Shown piece by piece: positions 10,916-25,400 of a DNA stretch of 64,000 bases. A program made the position numbers and the translations under genes. The notes beneath the pieces were generated by a model. It was not told where the DNA came from. It saw only the letters and a list, made by a program, of their open reading frames with translations, and did not search any database. Numbering within the stretch: the first letter of the stretch is position 1; each line of letters starts with the position of its first letter. This DNA is from Mermis nigrescens (taxonomy: Eukaryota; Nematoda; Enoplea; Mermithida; Mermithidae), in assembly GCA_036768485.1 (NCBI GenBank), contig JAVLUZ010000142.1:15038407-15102406 (forward strand), given 5' to 3'.

Positions 10916-11861
10916 TTCAGTTTAAAATGCCAAAATCAAAAAAGCTACAAGAAGCCATGCTCCAAAACACATCTTATTGGAAAGAGCATCCAATTTTCTA
11001 TCTATTTTCAGAAAACAATTCTGACTATCCTAAAGCAATTAAGATTTGTAAACCATAATGTATTAAAAACGCAGTTTTTTCATTACAGTAATTAAAATGG
11101 CAGCCATATTTAACTTTTTTTCTACTCATCCGAATCAAACAAACAAGTAATCATTTGAAAGCTCTTTCCTTGCGCTTTTCAAAATGTGCCTAATCATTAA
11201 ATTATTTGAAGTAGTTAGACGGCTACAGCTTAAAGTATTATATTTCCAAAATGGCTGTCCTATGACAAAAATTTGCCTCGAGCAAACCGACAGAATAAGC
11301 GAATCTTCTTTAACCGCGTTTATTGCACAAGATCCCATCTAAAGACGCAACTATTTTGCTACTATCGAGCTTTCTACGTACAGTACAAAGTAAATGGGAG
11401 CCTATGCCAGTTTTTGCTATTAGTTCAATGTGACGGGCTACATTATATGAAAAAATTTTAATTTTTTTCGGCAAAATAGTTGCGCGTTAAAATTTTCTAT
11501 CCAAAACAGCTTCTGTTATTTTTAAATTAGAGCAGTGGTTCCTGAGATTTGCTCAACAAACCTAAAAGGTAGTGATCATTAACCACTTTGTTTGAAGCTT
11601 AATATTGTAGTGTCTGATCTAAATGCATGTACATACAGCTGAAACTTCTTTGACTGCTGATTTTCAAATGCATATAATCATGTCATATTATCATTTGACA
11701 GAAGTATAGTAAGCCTTCACAATGCTGATTTTGCCTTTTATGGTGAAAACGATGTGAAGCGCAGTGTGTTCGTATCGTATGTAGTATGTACATACAAAGT
11801 TCAGAGGCTGCGAAAAAATTTTCATATTAAGTACTGGAGTATTGTACTTGAATGATTCATT
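10916..11861. other. No gene recognised
   Basis: AT-rich with dispersed AAAATGGC(A/T)GCC phrases that also appear at 50540-51000. This suggests a diverged repeat, but boundaries could not be drawn. The last 8 bp (11854-11861) are the RepD target duplication. Confidence 0.35.
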
Positions 11862-13335
11862 CATAGGCGTAGCCAGAGGGGGCATTGGGGGCACATGCCC
11901 CCCCCCGAAATTTTTCAGAAATATTGTTGATTTTTCTGTTGCAATAATGAGTGTCCAGAAAACTGAGTTCAAAAAGGCAAAAACGTCACAATTTTCCGGC
12001 GCTTCGCGCCGAGTCATTATTATTTATTGTTATGTAGATCCAATTAATTTAAAAGCTTGAATCAGCTAAAATAATCCAGCACTTCCCATTGACTTTAGTA
12101 TTAATGCACTATTTGTTCGTTGAATGGAACTGCGCATGCTTGTTTAGCATAATGGTAAAAGTGCGAAAATGATTGTGTACCAGATTGTCTATTCTCTGCT
12201 TTGTTTGTCTTTCTTTACAAGGACACATAATCCTATTTTAAATGAAAGGAATGAATAAATTTTCTTATGTTTTTGCGCATTTCCTGTTTTATGAACTGCA
12301 TCTAGTTAAAAAGAAGGCAACAAATGGGCTTGAAAATGGTAAGAACAAAATTTTAATTGATACATTTTTCTATATCTTATTGGCAGCGACCCGTTGCTGC
12401 GCTATGTACTTAGCAGAGGTCAAAAAACGCATTCCTGCTCAGAAGTTTTTTGCAATGTAGGAGTTCATCAATTTGAAGTGTTTCTGGCCCTGATTCAGGA
12501 CCGAGATTCGACCGATTTCGCGAAAATTTTAACGTTACTATTTAACATTAAGATGCATTTTTTACAAAATTTTCCGGGACTCTGCCCCGGACCCCACTGG
12601 GAACGCTTGAGCGCGCCACCCCAGATTCCTCCACAGCCGTAAAATCTCGTTGTACATGTGCAGCGAGATTATAGGGAGAACAAGCCGGGTAAAAGGATAT
12701 TAGGAATTTCTAAAAATTTCCGGCGTTTCGCGCCAAAATTAATTTATCTGTTTTGTATGATTCAAGCGGTATAAATTGAGTTTAAAGTGCAAAAACTTCA
12801 GAATTTTCTAGCGCATAGCGCCGCCAGTTACTGTTCTTCCTTTTTGTAAAGCTCCAGCATTGCGTTTAAAAGCCTGAATCACTCAAAATATCTTCAGACA
12901 AAGTTAGTAATTCGCAGTTTTCTTGTTAGAAGCTTTATCTGCCGAAATTGTTTCCTACAAATTTGATAATTTTCTGCTGTCAGACTATTAGTATTCACAG
13001 AGCTGCAAAATGTTAAAAATGGTAAAAAATGACTTAGTTTCTTGGCACTTTGCGCCATCCGCTTATGATTTCCAAACTGTTTTTCAATAGAAAGGCCGTA
13101 AATTCTACGTGAAAATGGTAGAAATTCCAAAAATTTTCAGCGCTTCGCGCTGCTTTATACTTTTTGTATTTTTGATCGTCAGAAATCCATAAATTAGCTA
13201 GCTTATACTACTGAAGGTCAAAAAAATCAGTTTTACTATACATAACTTTACTGGCATTTAATGCAAAGGTAGTCTTGAAAAATTTTTGTTTATGCTCCCC
13301 TCCTCCCCCGAATCAAAATCATGGCTACGCTTCTG
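11862..13335 (+). mobile_element. RepD, complete 1.47-kb hAT-type non-autonomous element
   Basis: The 8-bp duplication GATTCATT is perfect at 11854-11861 and 13336-13343. The ends are CATAGGCGTAGCCA and its inverted partner TGGCTACGCTTCTG. The interior has GC hairpins at 11998-12010 and 12722-12734 and a stem-conserving variant at 13139-13151. It has no transposase, and reads as a non-autonomous hAT-like element (inference from the duplication length). A 72-codon frame at 12242-12460 has a 70-codon counterpart in the copy at 42543-42755, but most differences change residues, so it is not treated as a gene. Confidence 0.85.
11998..12010 (+). repeat. GC hairpin GGCGC-TTC-GCGCC
   Basis: One of 13 exact copies in the window. 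It has a 5-bp perfect stem and 3-nt loop, preceded by AATTTTCC. Other exact copies start at 17559(-), 18342(-), 25142, 28243, 28853, 28945, 30548(-), 42297, 43236, 44174, 57421(-) and 63976. Near copies start at 12722, 13139, 18000, 18150, 32132, 35785, 43886, 44265, 44924, 45471, 45916 and 56403. Confidence 0.9.
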
Positions 13336-13343
13336 GATTCATT

Positions 13344-14500
<1,157 letters not shown>

Positions 14501-14589
14501 AAAGCTTTCACTGGATGATGAAGTGTTCTTCAAATTTTGAACTAACGGGTATTCCGAGCACCTAATTCCGAATTTTTCATCAAAATGGC

Positions 14590-14781
14590 CAGTGGTGGAT
14601 CTAGGATTTTCCTAAGGGGGGCGGTACCCCTAAGGGGGGGCGGAACCCTGACTTGGGCGGAAAAATTAGCCGTTTTGACCCGAAAATCGCTAAAAATCGC
14701 TCGAAAATACTTAACTTTTCGCACTATTTTGGGCCAATGGGGGGCACGCCTCCCCCCCCCGCCCCCCTAAATCCGCCCCTG
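14590..14781 (+). mobile_element. RepG, complete (near-perfect 8-bp TSD)
   Basis: Starts CAGTGGTGGATCTAGG and ends TAAATCCGCCCCTG, a terminal inverted repeat. It is flanked by AAAATGGC (14582-14589) and AAAATAGC (14782-14789), an 8-bp duplication with one change. The 192-bp body is non-coding: GGAACCCTGACTTGGGCGG, then repeated AAAATCGCT. Confidence 0.85.
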
Positions 14782-15600
14782 AAAATAGCCCAATCTAGGC
14801 CTTGAGACTTGAAAATGACGGATGATTCCAAAAACATTTCGTTGAACCAACAGGCACACACAATCGCCATGGCGCAAATCTTTTATAGCGCTCTAGGCCA
14901 GCTTTCGATGCGCTATAGAATGATATAAACCGCTTTACACTATAGTGCAGACTAGCGGAAAAACGTACGAAAAACCTCTTTAAAAAGCGCATTTTTCAAA
15001 ATATCTCCAATCAAAGCGGTTGAATTTTGATTAAATTCTGTGAATATTTAGATGATATCCCAACTGACATAGAATTTCAAGTGAATTCACCGATTGGGTT
15101 TTGAAATACAGAAGGCCAAACATACCCTACCTGTAATGCAAAATTTTGAATTTTTGTCTGCTTACAAGCTTAGCATAGATATTGCTACCAAAATTTGACT
15201 CCTGGGTTCGTTGAACCACGGGTTCTGGATTGACTGTTCAAAATTCCTTAAGCGGTACCTAAAACAGTTAAAAAACGGATTATAACAAATTATGAAAGGT
15301 TCTAAAAAATGTCTTTATTCAATGAGGGCAAGCCTGCAGAAGTCCAAAATGTCAACTTAATGCCCTTGGTGTAAACCAACGTGTTTGTGATAGAATGTAA
15401 ATCAACGAAAGCAGCAAACGCACTACTTCTAGCGATTAATTTCACAAGTAACTTGTTGTGTTTGCTAACAATGCTGACAAAGTTTATTTTTTGCGCAGTT
15501 TACAATGAATTTAATTGTCGCAGGATTTAATTTTATTAGTTGGGTTATTGATCTTTAGGTCGAGGCGGGTTTGAACAATTTTTGTAATGCGGGAATGCGT
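14782..15600. other. No gene recognised
   Basis: Intergenic sequence with no supported feature. Confidence 0.4.
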
Positions 15601-15878
15601 GTTAGAGAAATAAAATTTCAAAATTTTCTAACGCTGCGCGCCATATTGATAAATTATTGAGTTTTTATTGTCAAAAGCGACTTCAAAAATCGGCTAGAAT
15701 GCTCTCTACTGAAAGTTGGAAATTGTTTTGGGGAGCACGACAAAAATTTTTTAAAACACAGGGGGATCGAAGGATGAATTTTGCTCTGCCGATTTTGCTT
15801 TCCGGATGCCTTAGGTACGGTGAGAATCCAATGGAAACCATTTTTTATGGCTGAAGGGTTCTGGGGTGGCGCGCTCAA
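15601..15878 (-). repeat. RepD-like fragment
   Basis: The plus strand has AACGCTGCGCGCC (diverged GC hairpin). Later the segment GGCTGAAGGGTTCTGGGG followed by TGGCGCGCTCAA is the inverse of RepD text (TTGAGCGCGCCACCCCAG). Boundaries are approximate. Confidence 0.45.
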
Positions 15879-15977
15879 TGGTGTTTTTTCGCCATACCAC
15901 CATTTTTCAGGCCATTTTTTGACCTTTATGAAAAAAATTTACACCCCCTCCTTCAGAACTTTGGTGCCGCCCACCTA
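15879..15977 (-). repeat. RepB fragment
   Basis: Contains TTCGCCATACCACCATTTTT and ends GTGCCGCCCACCTATG, the RepB 5' end inverted. The rest of the element is missing, at the junction with the RepD fragment. Confidence 0.7.
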
Positions 15978-17555
15978 TGGTAATACAGCGTTACACAGTA
16001 ATTCAAGCGCTTGCATTTATAAGAATAGAAACAGTAATATGTAAGACAAAACAAAATCTGTTTCATGAAACCTTGCGCTTGAATCACAATTTATCGTCAA
16101 GGTATGTAAATCGAAAGCTATTTGACCTGATATAAAAATCACGCTGCTGTGTATACCTATTGATAAACACACGATTTTCTACTTTGCGATATTGGATTAC
16201 AGTATTTAGGCTGCCTAAAAATCAGTTTAGTAGCTGGTTCATCACGCTAAAAATAGATTCTCATGCACAAGGTGTCGTGAAAAAGACTACTATAATCTGT
16301 TCATCGAGCAACGAGGAAATTGGATGTCATAATAAGACGAACATTCTGTCCGCAAATTCATAAATAAAGTCAAAAATAGCTATAGACATTCTGAACTCTA
16401 TTTTGAAAACATCTGTATAAAAAAGAAGAATAATGTTTCTTGACATCATTTTTCAATTAAAAAAATATATCACATGCGGAAAAACGCATTTTTTTGTACT
16501 CAAAACCGAAAAAATCGCCAACAGGGTGAGCAAATTAACGACATATTGCGATATATGTATCGTGCGAACAAGCCAACGCACTGTAAAGAGCTGGCAGGTC
16601 TTTTTGTTTTTTGGCATTACTTACAAGGAGCATGACAAGTTGAGAGATTTCGATTTTTGTATTGGTCAGTCCGATAATCATCATACTCCGTCGGCTCACT
16701 GGTCGAAAAAATGTTAAAATCCGTGCTTAAGACCTATATGGAACTAACCAAAGCTTTCGTTGTGGCGGCCTGATCAGGCTTTTATATTTACTGATGATAC
16801 AAGTACATTTACCTTCCCAATTAAAATGTCATCTTAGTAAAACCCCTATTAATTACTGTAGTTATCTCTTCAGCCTCAAATCGCATAAGCAATTCCGTTG
16901 ACCGCCCGCTTCTTTTTTCCGTAATTTATTGACCGTTTCGCGTTCAGCTCATTCAGATCGCGTCCCATTTTTGCAGTGCCACGTTTTTTCACATTTGGGT
17001 TCAATTGCGGACCAATAGTATTTTTTAGATATTAATGAGGAACACCGTTTTTCCTTAGCGATGGTTCACATCACATCACACACAATGTGAACCATATCCT
17101 TAATTTTTTGGCACTTATACTGAATAGTAACTGCTGTTGTGCAGAGTATCGTCGCAACACTTATTGATTTTTTCAAAGTTCTTGATTTTCGCTAGGCTTG
17201 GGCTTAAATTTATGTCGCTCCCTCCCAACGTTTTTTCCCAACGATTTGGTTGACATTATAGACCAGACCCAAAATTTTTTTCCTTTTTTCGACCTTTTCC
17301 ACGTTTTTTGGGAGGTCTAAAAACGTTAAAAATAGAGCGCCTGTGTTGAAAAATCAGTGTTTTTTAAGTAAAAAATCCTTACGTACACATGCAATAGCGG
17401 TGTTTGATGCACTTTTTGTATAAAAATTTCGCGCTCTACAAGAAATATCACGATCAGTATACGTTATTTCTGTTGAAACTTCAATTTCATTCCTTCAGTA
17501 AAGCATTTTAGCCAATTCTGAAGTCGTTTTCGACAATTAAAACTATAATTTATCA
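15978..17555. other. No gene recognised
   Basis: A 94-codon frame at 16433-16717 has no recognisable motif and AT-driven composition. No RNA gene seen. Confidence 0.4.
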
Positions 17556-18400
17556 AATGGCGCGAAGCGCCAGAAAATTATGAAATTTTAGCTCTCTAAA
17601 ATCATTTTTTGCCTTACAAAAACTAACCAAAACCGTGCAGAAGGTAAGGACTTTTCGTAGTGAAGTTCCAGACCAGATTGTTGATAAAAATGCTGCAATT
17701 GGCGCGGCGCGGCTTAAAGATTAAGAACAAGTAAGCATAGGCGTAGCCGGGATTTTCGCCAGGGGGAATTCCAAAAATTTTTCGTTTAAAAAAACGCGTA
17801 AAAACGCGCGGGCCGTTAAATAACGTGTTTTTTGGGCTTTTCACATCATCCTGCACGATTTAAGCCATTAAAAAATTAAATTTTCTCAAAATTTTTTTCA
17901 TGTTTTTGACGCAAAAGATGCTTCTAATACGCGCGAAGCGCTTATTTTTTGATTTTCCACCAATAAAACGTTAGAAACTGCCAAATAATAGAATAAACCG
18001 GCGCGAAGCACCGAATTTTTCGATTTTTCATCGCAAAACAGCATCACACAACCATATTGCTCACTTATTGAAAATTTAAAAATTTTTCCCAGGGGAATTC
18101 CCCCTTCCTCCCACTGGCTACGCCAGTGCAAGTAAAATTAAATCAATTCGGCGCGAAGCGCGAAAACTTCGGAGTTTCACCTCTCTAAAAAGCATTTTTG
18201 CATTACAAAAACTAACCAGATCCGTGCAGAAGATAAGGATTTTCAATCGTAGTGAAGTTCTAGACCAGCTTGTCCATAAAAATGCTGCAATTGGCGCGGT
18301 GCGGCTGAAAGATTAATAATAAGTAAGAATTTAATCAATTCGGCGCGAAGCGCCGAAAAATTTTTGAAGTTTTACCTCACCTGTCTAAAACGCATTTTTA
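17556..18400 (+). repeat. Tandem ~193-bp repeat, each unit headed by a GC hairpin
   Basis: Unit 1 (17556-17735, resuming 18129-18149) and unit 2 (18150-18341) share GGCGCGAAGCGC, TTACAAAAACTAACCA, CCGTGCAGAAG, GTAGTGAAGTTC, AAAATGCTGCAATTGGCGCG and AGATTAA..AAGTAA. A partial third unit starts with the hairpin at 18342. Unit 1 is split by a short RepD-like element. Confidence 0.75.
17736..18128. mobile_element. Short RepD-ended element inserted in the tandem repeat
   Basis: The 393-bp element has ends CATAGGCGTAGCC and GGCTACGCCAGTG (inverted repeat, two mismatches). It is flanked by CAAGTAAG (17728-17735) and CAAGTAAA (18129-18136). The intact neighbouring unit, with its AAGTAA at the same place, shows the pre-insertion state. 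It carries a GC hairpin variant at 18000-18012. Confidence 0.8.
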
Positions 18401-19242
18401 ACAATGCAAAAATTTTCAACAAATGCCAACCAAGCCCAAAAATTTTTTCCATTTCCCAAAATTTTGGATGACAAATAGACCAAAAAGTGGAAAAAATGGT
18501 GCTCCCTCCCGCTTAATTCTAATGCTAACTAATACTAATACTTTATTCGGAATAAACGCAAAAATAAAATGCCGCAAGGGAAAAAGACATAGAATATAAA
18601 ACGCGAAAAGTCCTGGACACAAAGGCAAACAGCTGATGGTCGGTATCACTCCCGCTTAGGTTGGTATCATTCCCGCTTAGGTCGAGATGCAGGCATTAGT
18701 TTGTCCGATGGGGGTATTTTACAGTTCACCAAAATGTTTCGAATTAGGGCTAAAAACATTTATCTGACATTTTCAAGGTCGCTGATTACGAAAAAATAAC
18801 TTATTGTGCGGAAACAAAAAAAAAATGTTTGAAAATTTTTAAATTCGAAAAAATTGCACATGAAATTTTCCTACTCATATCATCAGGTACAACTGGCAGA
18901 CCCTCTAGCTGGTACAAACCTGCTCTAGCTGGTACCGGGTTGCATCTGGTTGCACCTATTGCCCAGATTTGTATGTAAATAATAAATTCAGAACGCTCAG
19001 GCCTGATTTCATTTGTTTATTGTACCTGGCATTTAACTTAGATTTTTATGTAAGTACATACTTACTCTGTCCTAATCACAGCAGTATTACTGCTTCGTCT
19101 TTTTTCACAACATTTTCATGTATTTCCGAGTTTTATATTTCGATTATGGAAATTGTGATTCGTTACTCTATGTTCTTTAATTCCATTGAAGCAAAAATCG
19201 GTCGATTATAAGGCCCATAAGGCCCGTATACATAATTACATT
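18401..19242. other. Upstream of SERBP1; no promoter resolved
   Basis: Two short tandem copies of GGT(C/T)GGTATCA(C/T)TCCCGC lie at about 18637-18683. CTAGCTGGTAC phrases occur near 18905-18945. No TATA/initiator or 5' UTR exon could be fixed for the downstream gene. Confidence 0.4.
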
Positions 19243-19495
19243 ATGGTAATTGAATACGGGGTTACGACGGGAAACAAATTCGCTCTTGCGAATTTGAGCG
19301 ATGACGACGAAACTTTAGACCCTTCGGAACTTTTAAGCCGACTTGAAACGAGTACAAAAGATGCTAAGAGCTCGGCCTTAATTTCTAAAAAGAAAGCGGC
19401 GGCGACTCTGCCTAAAAAACTCGTATCGGCGCCGCCGGAGAAACTTACGACAGCCAATAAAATTGACCTCACTCGCCAACCGCGGAACATAACGA
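19243..19495 (+). CDS. SERBP1: SERBP1 exon 1 (start codon)
   Basis: Residues 1-84 plus one base (phase 1). It holds the acidic NKF..DDDE..DPSELL start and a basic segment ([19 protein letters not shown]). The donor is A|GTGAAT at 19496. Base composition is clearly less AT-rich than the flanks. A 5' UTR exon further upstream is possible. Confidence 0.85.
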
Positions 19496-22400
19496 GTGAA
19501 TATAATTATTGTTTATTCTGATATTTAAACATATGTACATGATCGCAATAAATTCGAACAAACAGTCGAAAAGTTTTGATGGAATCGATCGATTGTGAAT
19601 GAAACTACTATACATGATCTTAGTGGTTTGGGGCGGTTTCGCACCCCACCCCCATAGAAAAATTTTCAACCTCTCCCCCTACCTGCAAAAAAAGGCTAGA
19701 ACTCTAAATTTAGTGGTCCCAAATTTTTGGATTTCGCCCTCCCGTGAACTTTCGATCTTGGGAAACTTTGTTCTTATTGAACCCACTAATACATCGGAAG
19801 ATTTTCTTTTCGCTATACATGTAACGATGGAGATGGAGCATTCGATTTTTGGACAAAAACTCATGTTTTTTGGACTATTTTTGATTTTTAAGCCAAAAGC
19901 ATGTCATTTACTCCTCATCGTAATTTATTACCGGCCTTTCGCTACGTTCACATAGCAATGTGTTGGGACTTCGAGATCAAGTCAGTTTAGGCACCCAAGG
20001 TTTTTCTACAATTGCATAAGTGCGTTATATTTGCGTAACGTCTAATATTTTTTTTTATTTTTGACGCGACTCTTTGTAATAGTTGATAGATTTATGAGCT
20101 TTATTTTGACTAAAAGTTTGGAGTTAGTTAGTTTATTGTTTAAAAGTTAAAAAAATGGGTTGTTCGAAAAGTGTATGAATGAAATGAGCGAGTAGCGCAA
20201 TTTTTGATCAGTTGAATAATAGAATTATATTTAATTTTAAATCAAGTAAAATTTAGCATAATTTCGCCAAAATAATACGTTTTGGCCTGGTCGAATTTTT
20301 ATTTAGTTTTCTCCAATTTTTATTAAAGACTTATTTGTGTAGGCTACATAGATTTTACTTGACAAACATCTTAAGTTCCAGTTAGGTATGAATAGGGATT
20401 TACAAACAATTGCCAACGATTATTCATTGTATTTTAAATAGTACACGTGTGCGTGTAACGGGATGTGAAAGAGAATGAGTATTTTTAAGATAGTAAGCCT
20501 TATTTTGACATTTTTAGCTCTCTTTAAAACGAAAATCGAAGGCCACATCCGTAGGTTGGCATCTCCAAAATTTAGGGGGGGAGTGCAAGATTTTTCAAAG
20601 GTAAAAAAATGGCCTCTGAAACGATGGTACAGTTCTTGTCACGGAAATTGCAAACGCAGCGCCGCTGTAATTTACTACGATTGACCAACTACAGTAGAAC
20701 GTAAGCGCTTCTACCGTAGCCACGCGTGTCCGGCCACAGAAAATTTACGTTCGGCGTTAGTAGATTGCAGCTAGCATATTGCGTTATTTGTCACACAACC
20801 GGAAAAAATTTTCAATCTGCTTTGATTTTTTGCATGCGTGCTTCTCAAAAGTGCGTGCATGCTGCAGGTTTAGTCCGAGAAAAAAAGGTAAAAATAGATT
20901 GGAATTTTCGTGCATATCATTATAATTCTCGTTTCCTCCATTGGAATCTTATCTAAGACATAATGGGCATAAAAATGAAAGAAAATGGTATTTCCTGTGT
21001 GCGATCAATTGCATATTGCTCTGCCGCAAAAGAGCATTTTAAAATTAATTTCAGGCTGAGAGCGTTCTGCGTTTTAAAACAAATTCATAGCCAATGAAGA
21101 GCAAAAGATTCAAAAATCATATAGGCCCAAAAATTTCTTTTGCCATTATTTATATGATTTTAAAAAGCGCATCTTTTTGACTAATTCAAAATTAGAAATA
21201 AAATCAAAGCAAATTGCTCTTATCTTTTGGACAAAATGGTTTTTTGAAAAGGTATTTTCATTCTTCTACAAACCATATCTTTCACTATTGCGAAATTGGG
21301 AAGAGAGAATGAATAATGACTGTAAGCTCTAAGCTAGATGAAAATTTAACAAAATAGTGAAATACAGATGAAAAATAGTTTTGCAAATTAATTGTACATC
21401 ATCCTTAGTGGATCGCGGATAGTAGAATGAGATGACCTTCTTAATGCGTATTAATACAAGCATACGGTATGCGTGTCTTTTTCTTTAACCAATCGGAGAG
21501 TAATACGAGCACGCCAGCGTAAATTGGAAAGATAAAAATAGCCAAGCTGGCCGTTCTTTTGACACAGGCATGGAAGAACGAAAATATATTTTGTTGAAAA
21601 ATTGGACTAAATAAGCGTGTGAAGTGATTGGATAAAATAATTATAGTACTTTTATTACATAATTCTATCTGACATGGAATACGACTAGACAGGAATTTGA
21701 AAATTGATATTTAAAATTAATTTTAAAATGAATGAATCAATTAATTAATGATAAATCTTTATTCGATTCCTTTATAGTTCTGAAAAGAATAATAAAATTA
21801 ATCATGTCATACCAGCACAGTATGGGGATTCTGGAGGGATGAAACCTAAATAATATTGTATTAAAAACACTGTTGATGCTCCTTCCTTCTGGCCACAAAT
21901 GGCCATGGGGGGCTGTGACCCTAGAAGTTGAAATACATACCCCTCCAAATTACTGTAGACCTCAGAATTCTATTTTTAGTTATATTTTTGGCGATTTACC
22001 TTATTCTGACCTCCTAGAATTTAGGTGCTGCATATTTAAAATTTTTGTTACATAAAATAAACTAAATAATAAATATCGTCATGCCTTTAAACTATAAAAT
22101 TGATAAAAAGTTCCTCATTATCCGCTTTCAAAAATATTTTGTATCTTCGCTTTTTTCATTTATTTATGATATGTACATCAATAATATATTCAGTTCAGAA
22201 GTGAAATACATCACATAGTGTATGTCTCCTCAGGCAAGCACATAGTTCAAAAAATATTGCCCGTTCTGGTATTTCGCGCAAATTTTATTCTGACCAGCCA
22301 GCTTCGCAATTTTTCTTGTTCAATTAAAGTTCTTATATATGCGTATCTACCATTTTGTATTTATTCTATTCAGCGGACATATGCCTAAAAAATGTAATAA

Positions 22401-25400
22401 AGGCAAGGTTTGAAAACAACAACAAATTTTTACCTCCTGATATTTTATTACACAAGCTCATAAAGATTTTGCTCGCGTTCCCTGGGTCCATATGATTTTT
22501 AAATCTTTTGCTCTTCATTGGCGATGAATTTGTTTTAAAGCGCCGAACGTTCTCAGCCTGAAATTAATTTTAAGTTAATTTTAAAATGCTCTTCTGCGGC
22601 AGAGCAATATGCAATTGATCGCAAACAGGAAATACTATTTTCTTCCATTTTTATGCCCATTATCTCTTAGATGAGATTCCAATGGAGGAAATGAGAATTA
22701 TAATGATATGCACGAAAATTCCAATCTATTTTTATCTTTTTTCTCGGACTGGACCTGCAGCATGCACACACTTTTGAGACGCACGCACGCAAAAAATCAA
22801 AGCAGATTGAGAAATTCTTTTTACCGTTTGTGTGACAGATAACGCAATATGCTAGCTGCAATCTACTAACGCCGAACGTAAATTTTCTGTGGCCGAACAC
22901 GCGTGGCTACGGTAGAAGCGCTTACGTTCTACTGTAGTTGGTCAATCGTAGTAAATTACAGCGGCGCTGCGTTTGCAATTTCCGTGACAAGAACTGTATG
23001 ACAAAAAATATCATTTTTCAACGTTTCTTATCAAGTACTATCTATCGGCATCAAAAAATTCCAAAAAAGAAAACATTTCAAAAACTGAATTCTGGGGGTA
23101 TCCGAACTTGGGGGGAGGTGCATACCTTCCTTTCAAAGCCCCCCACGCCTACTTGTGGTCACTTTTCGTAAATGGATGTGAATCCCGCAAAATTTCCAGT
23201 TTTTCATGGCTGGATATAGCTTTGCCTTATGTTTATTTCATATTTTCATCATTTCCATTCTTTTTCCAATTTTATTAGATAAAGAAAATGTTGGTTATAC
23301 CGACGGTAATCGAGAAACTGGACCTCGACGCTTCCCGCGCGGCGGATCGGGTATTTAGACGAGCACTTTAATAAAAAATTAGCCTATTTTTATTATTTTA
23401 TTTTGCGATATATTATATTTTGCACTTTCTTTTAAAAGCGAATTTTCATCGTTTAGTTTTTCTACATGAAAAATTTCATTCAAGTTTTCAATTTTGAATG
23501 CCCAAATTCAGAAATTTTTTTAAATAAAAATAGGTTATATAAATATAGATAAATATTCTCGTATACTTCAAGATTAAATAAATACATTGTCGTAATAGGA
23601 TATGCCAGGGGTATGCCCAGAAATCGACCTCCGCGTCAGGACAGGTCAGATATGCCTCCCCGATTCAGGCAACCTAATGATAATGAAGAAGCCTTCGAAC
23701 AAAACGGGTTCAACAAGTAAATTCATTTTGTTTAAACAATTTTTCCATCGTTTTTTAAATAATGCGATTGTACGATTTGCTTTTTGGTGTCCGTTTTTTG
23801 TATTCCTTTCTTATTTCTAATAGCCTATCGAAACAAATATTTATACTGCGCTTTTGTAACTTTCATTTTTTGTCGTCCTGATAATTTTTGTTTTTTATAT
23901 TATCTTCAAATTTTTTCAAACGAGTCTTCCGAGCCACTTTACTCTGCACTGAATCAGTTTACACAACGCAAACTGCATATAATTAATTCTGCTCCTATTC
24001 GGGCTAAACAGCGTACATTGCTGGGCCTCCGAACTAAGTTTTGACGTTCTCACATACACACTAGTATCATAAGGAGCTACGAAAACAATTTGCTGACGTA
24101 AGCCGTGAAAATGACGCTTTATTGCTTAGTTCTAATGACAATGTTGTCCGTCTTTTTGTTGTTGTTGTTAATGCGCTTGTTAATTTTACTCTTTATTTTG
24201 ATGTTCATTGTTTTATTACATTTCAACGCGTTTTCATATGAGTCATTTAAAGGGTCTAAAATTTCAAGAGGGGATAGTTGGCCCTCCTAAAAAAGACTTC
24301 TGATGAAAGCCGTGAAAATAACGCTTTGTTGCTGATTTTTATTGATAGTTTTGAAGTTTTTAAATGTTGGTATGTTTAGATGTTCAATTTTAATATGGCT
24401 GTTTAGTATATTTGCGTTTTAACGTTTTTCTTCATGCCTCACTATATGTTGTAAACGGCCCAAAATTTTGGGAGGAGGACAGTTGGCCATTTGGAATAGA
24501 GATGAATGACCTATTTTTGACCTAAATTGATAGAAAAATACCTAAAAATAACCTCGCCAAATATGCTAGAGAAAATCTCATTGTTTGAGAATGATAGGAT
24601 GGCTGACGTTAAAAAATGAACTTGGTATTATTATGTCAAGAAGTACGTGCTTTGTTTGGCCTTATTTATATTTTGTCAGGTTGCCAGATTGGGGGCTTCC
24701 CATTTTGGGGGTTTTCTGAAGCCATTATTGGCATATTTAGCGATTGGGGTTTCCTTGCGCCTATGCGTAACCATTGCTTGAGGGTTTTTAGGCAGTTTTT
24801 GACAAGAGCACTTGGCAACCCTGTATCTTGTCCTTTATTCATTATCTAGAACAGTTAAAACAAAAATTCGGCGTTTCTTCAATTTTCAACAAAAAAATGG
24901 AATTATAAGCACCTTAATCAGATAGTGATTGTCTAAAATTTTATTTGTGCAATGATTTGTCGTAACCATACATGATCATAGGGGTTGAAACTTTGCCTGA
25001 AAAATCTTTACCCCCGCTCCTGCTACAGAATTTTTCTTCCCCCTTCCCCAGAATTCGCGATTTTTCAAAAGTTTCCAAAAGTCGTAGAGAAGGTGTTGTT
25101 TTAACCACTTTTAGTCTTGTATTTGCTCTTGTTAAATATTTGGCGCTTCGCGCCACTATTATCATGTTTCGACTATATCCTTTTTAATTTAATAAACTTT
25201 TTGATTTTTTCCAAAATTTGTTATGTTTCTATTCTCTAGAAAGAAGGAGCATCGTCAGCAACGCCGAAAAACGATGTTATTGACGCGTACTCACCATTCT
25301 TAAGCCCAGAAAGACACTCTAAAATTCCACCCCGCCCCCATCATGCATGAGCATGGGGATGAGGGTAGTATTACCATAGGTGGGCGGCAACAAAGCTTTG

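Larger units (their letters stand above)
20546..23158 (+). mobile_element. RepB copy split by a 2.37-kb TA-flanked element
   Basis: The left part 20546-20629 (GTGCAAGATTTTTCAAAGG..) and right part 22997-23158 (ATCATTTTTCAACGTTTCT ... CACGCCTACTTGTG) together make one RepB. The break falls at a TA inside the conserved TGGTGGTATGGC, duplicated as TA on both sides. Confidence 0.85.

Noticed and set aside
20726..22900. Two similar 76/77-residue proteins on opposite strands
   Set aside because: They mirror each other because they lie in the two inverted arms of one non-coding element; there is no other sign of coding.
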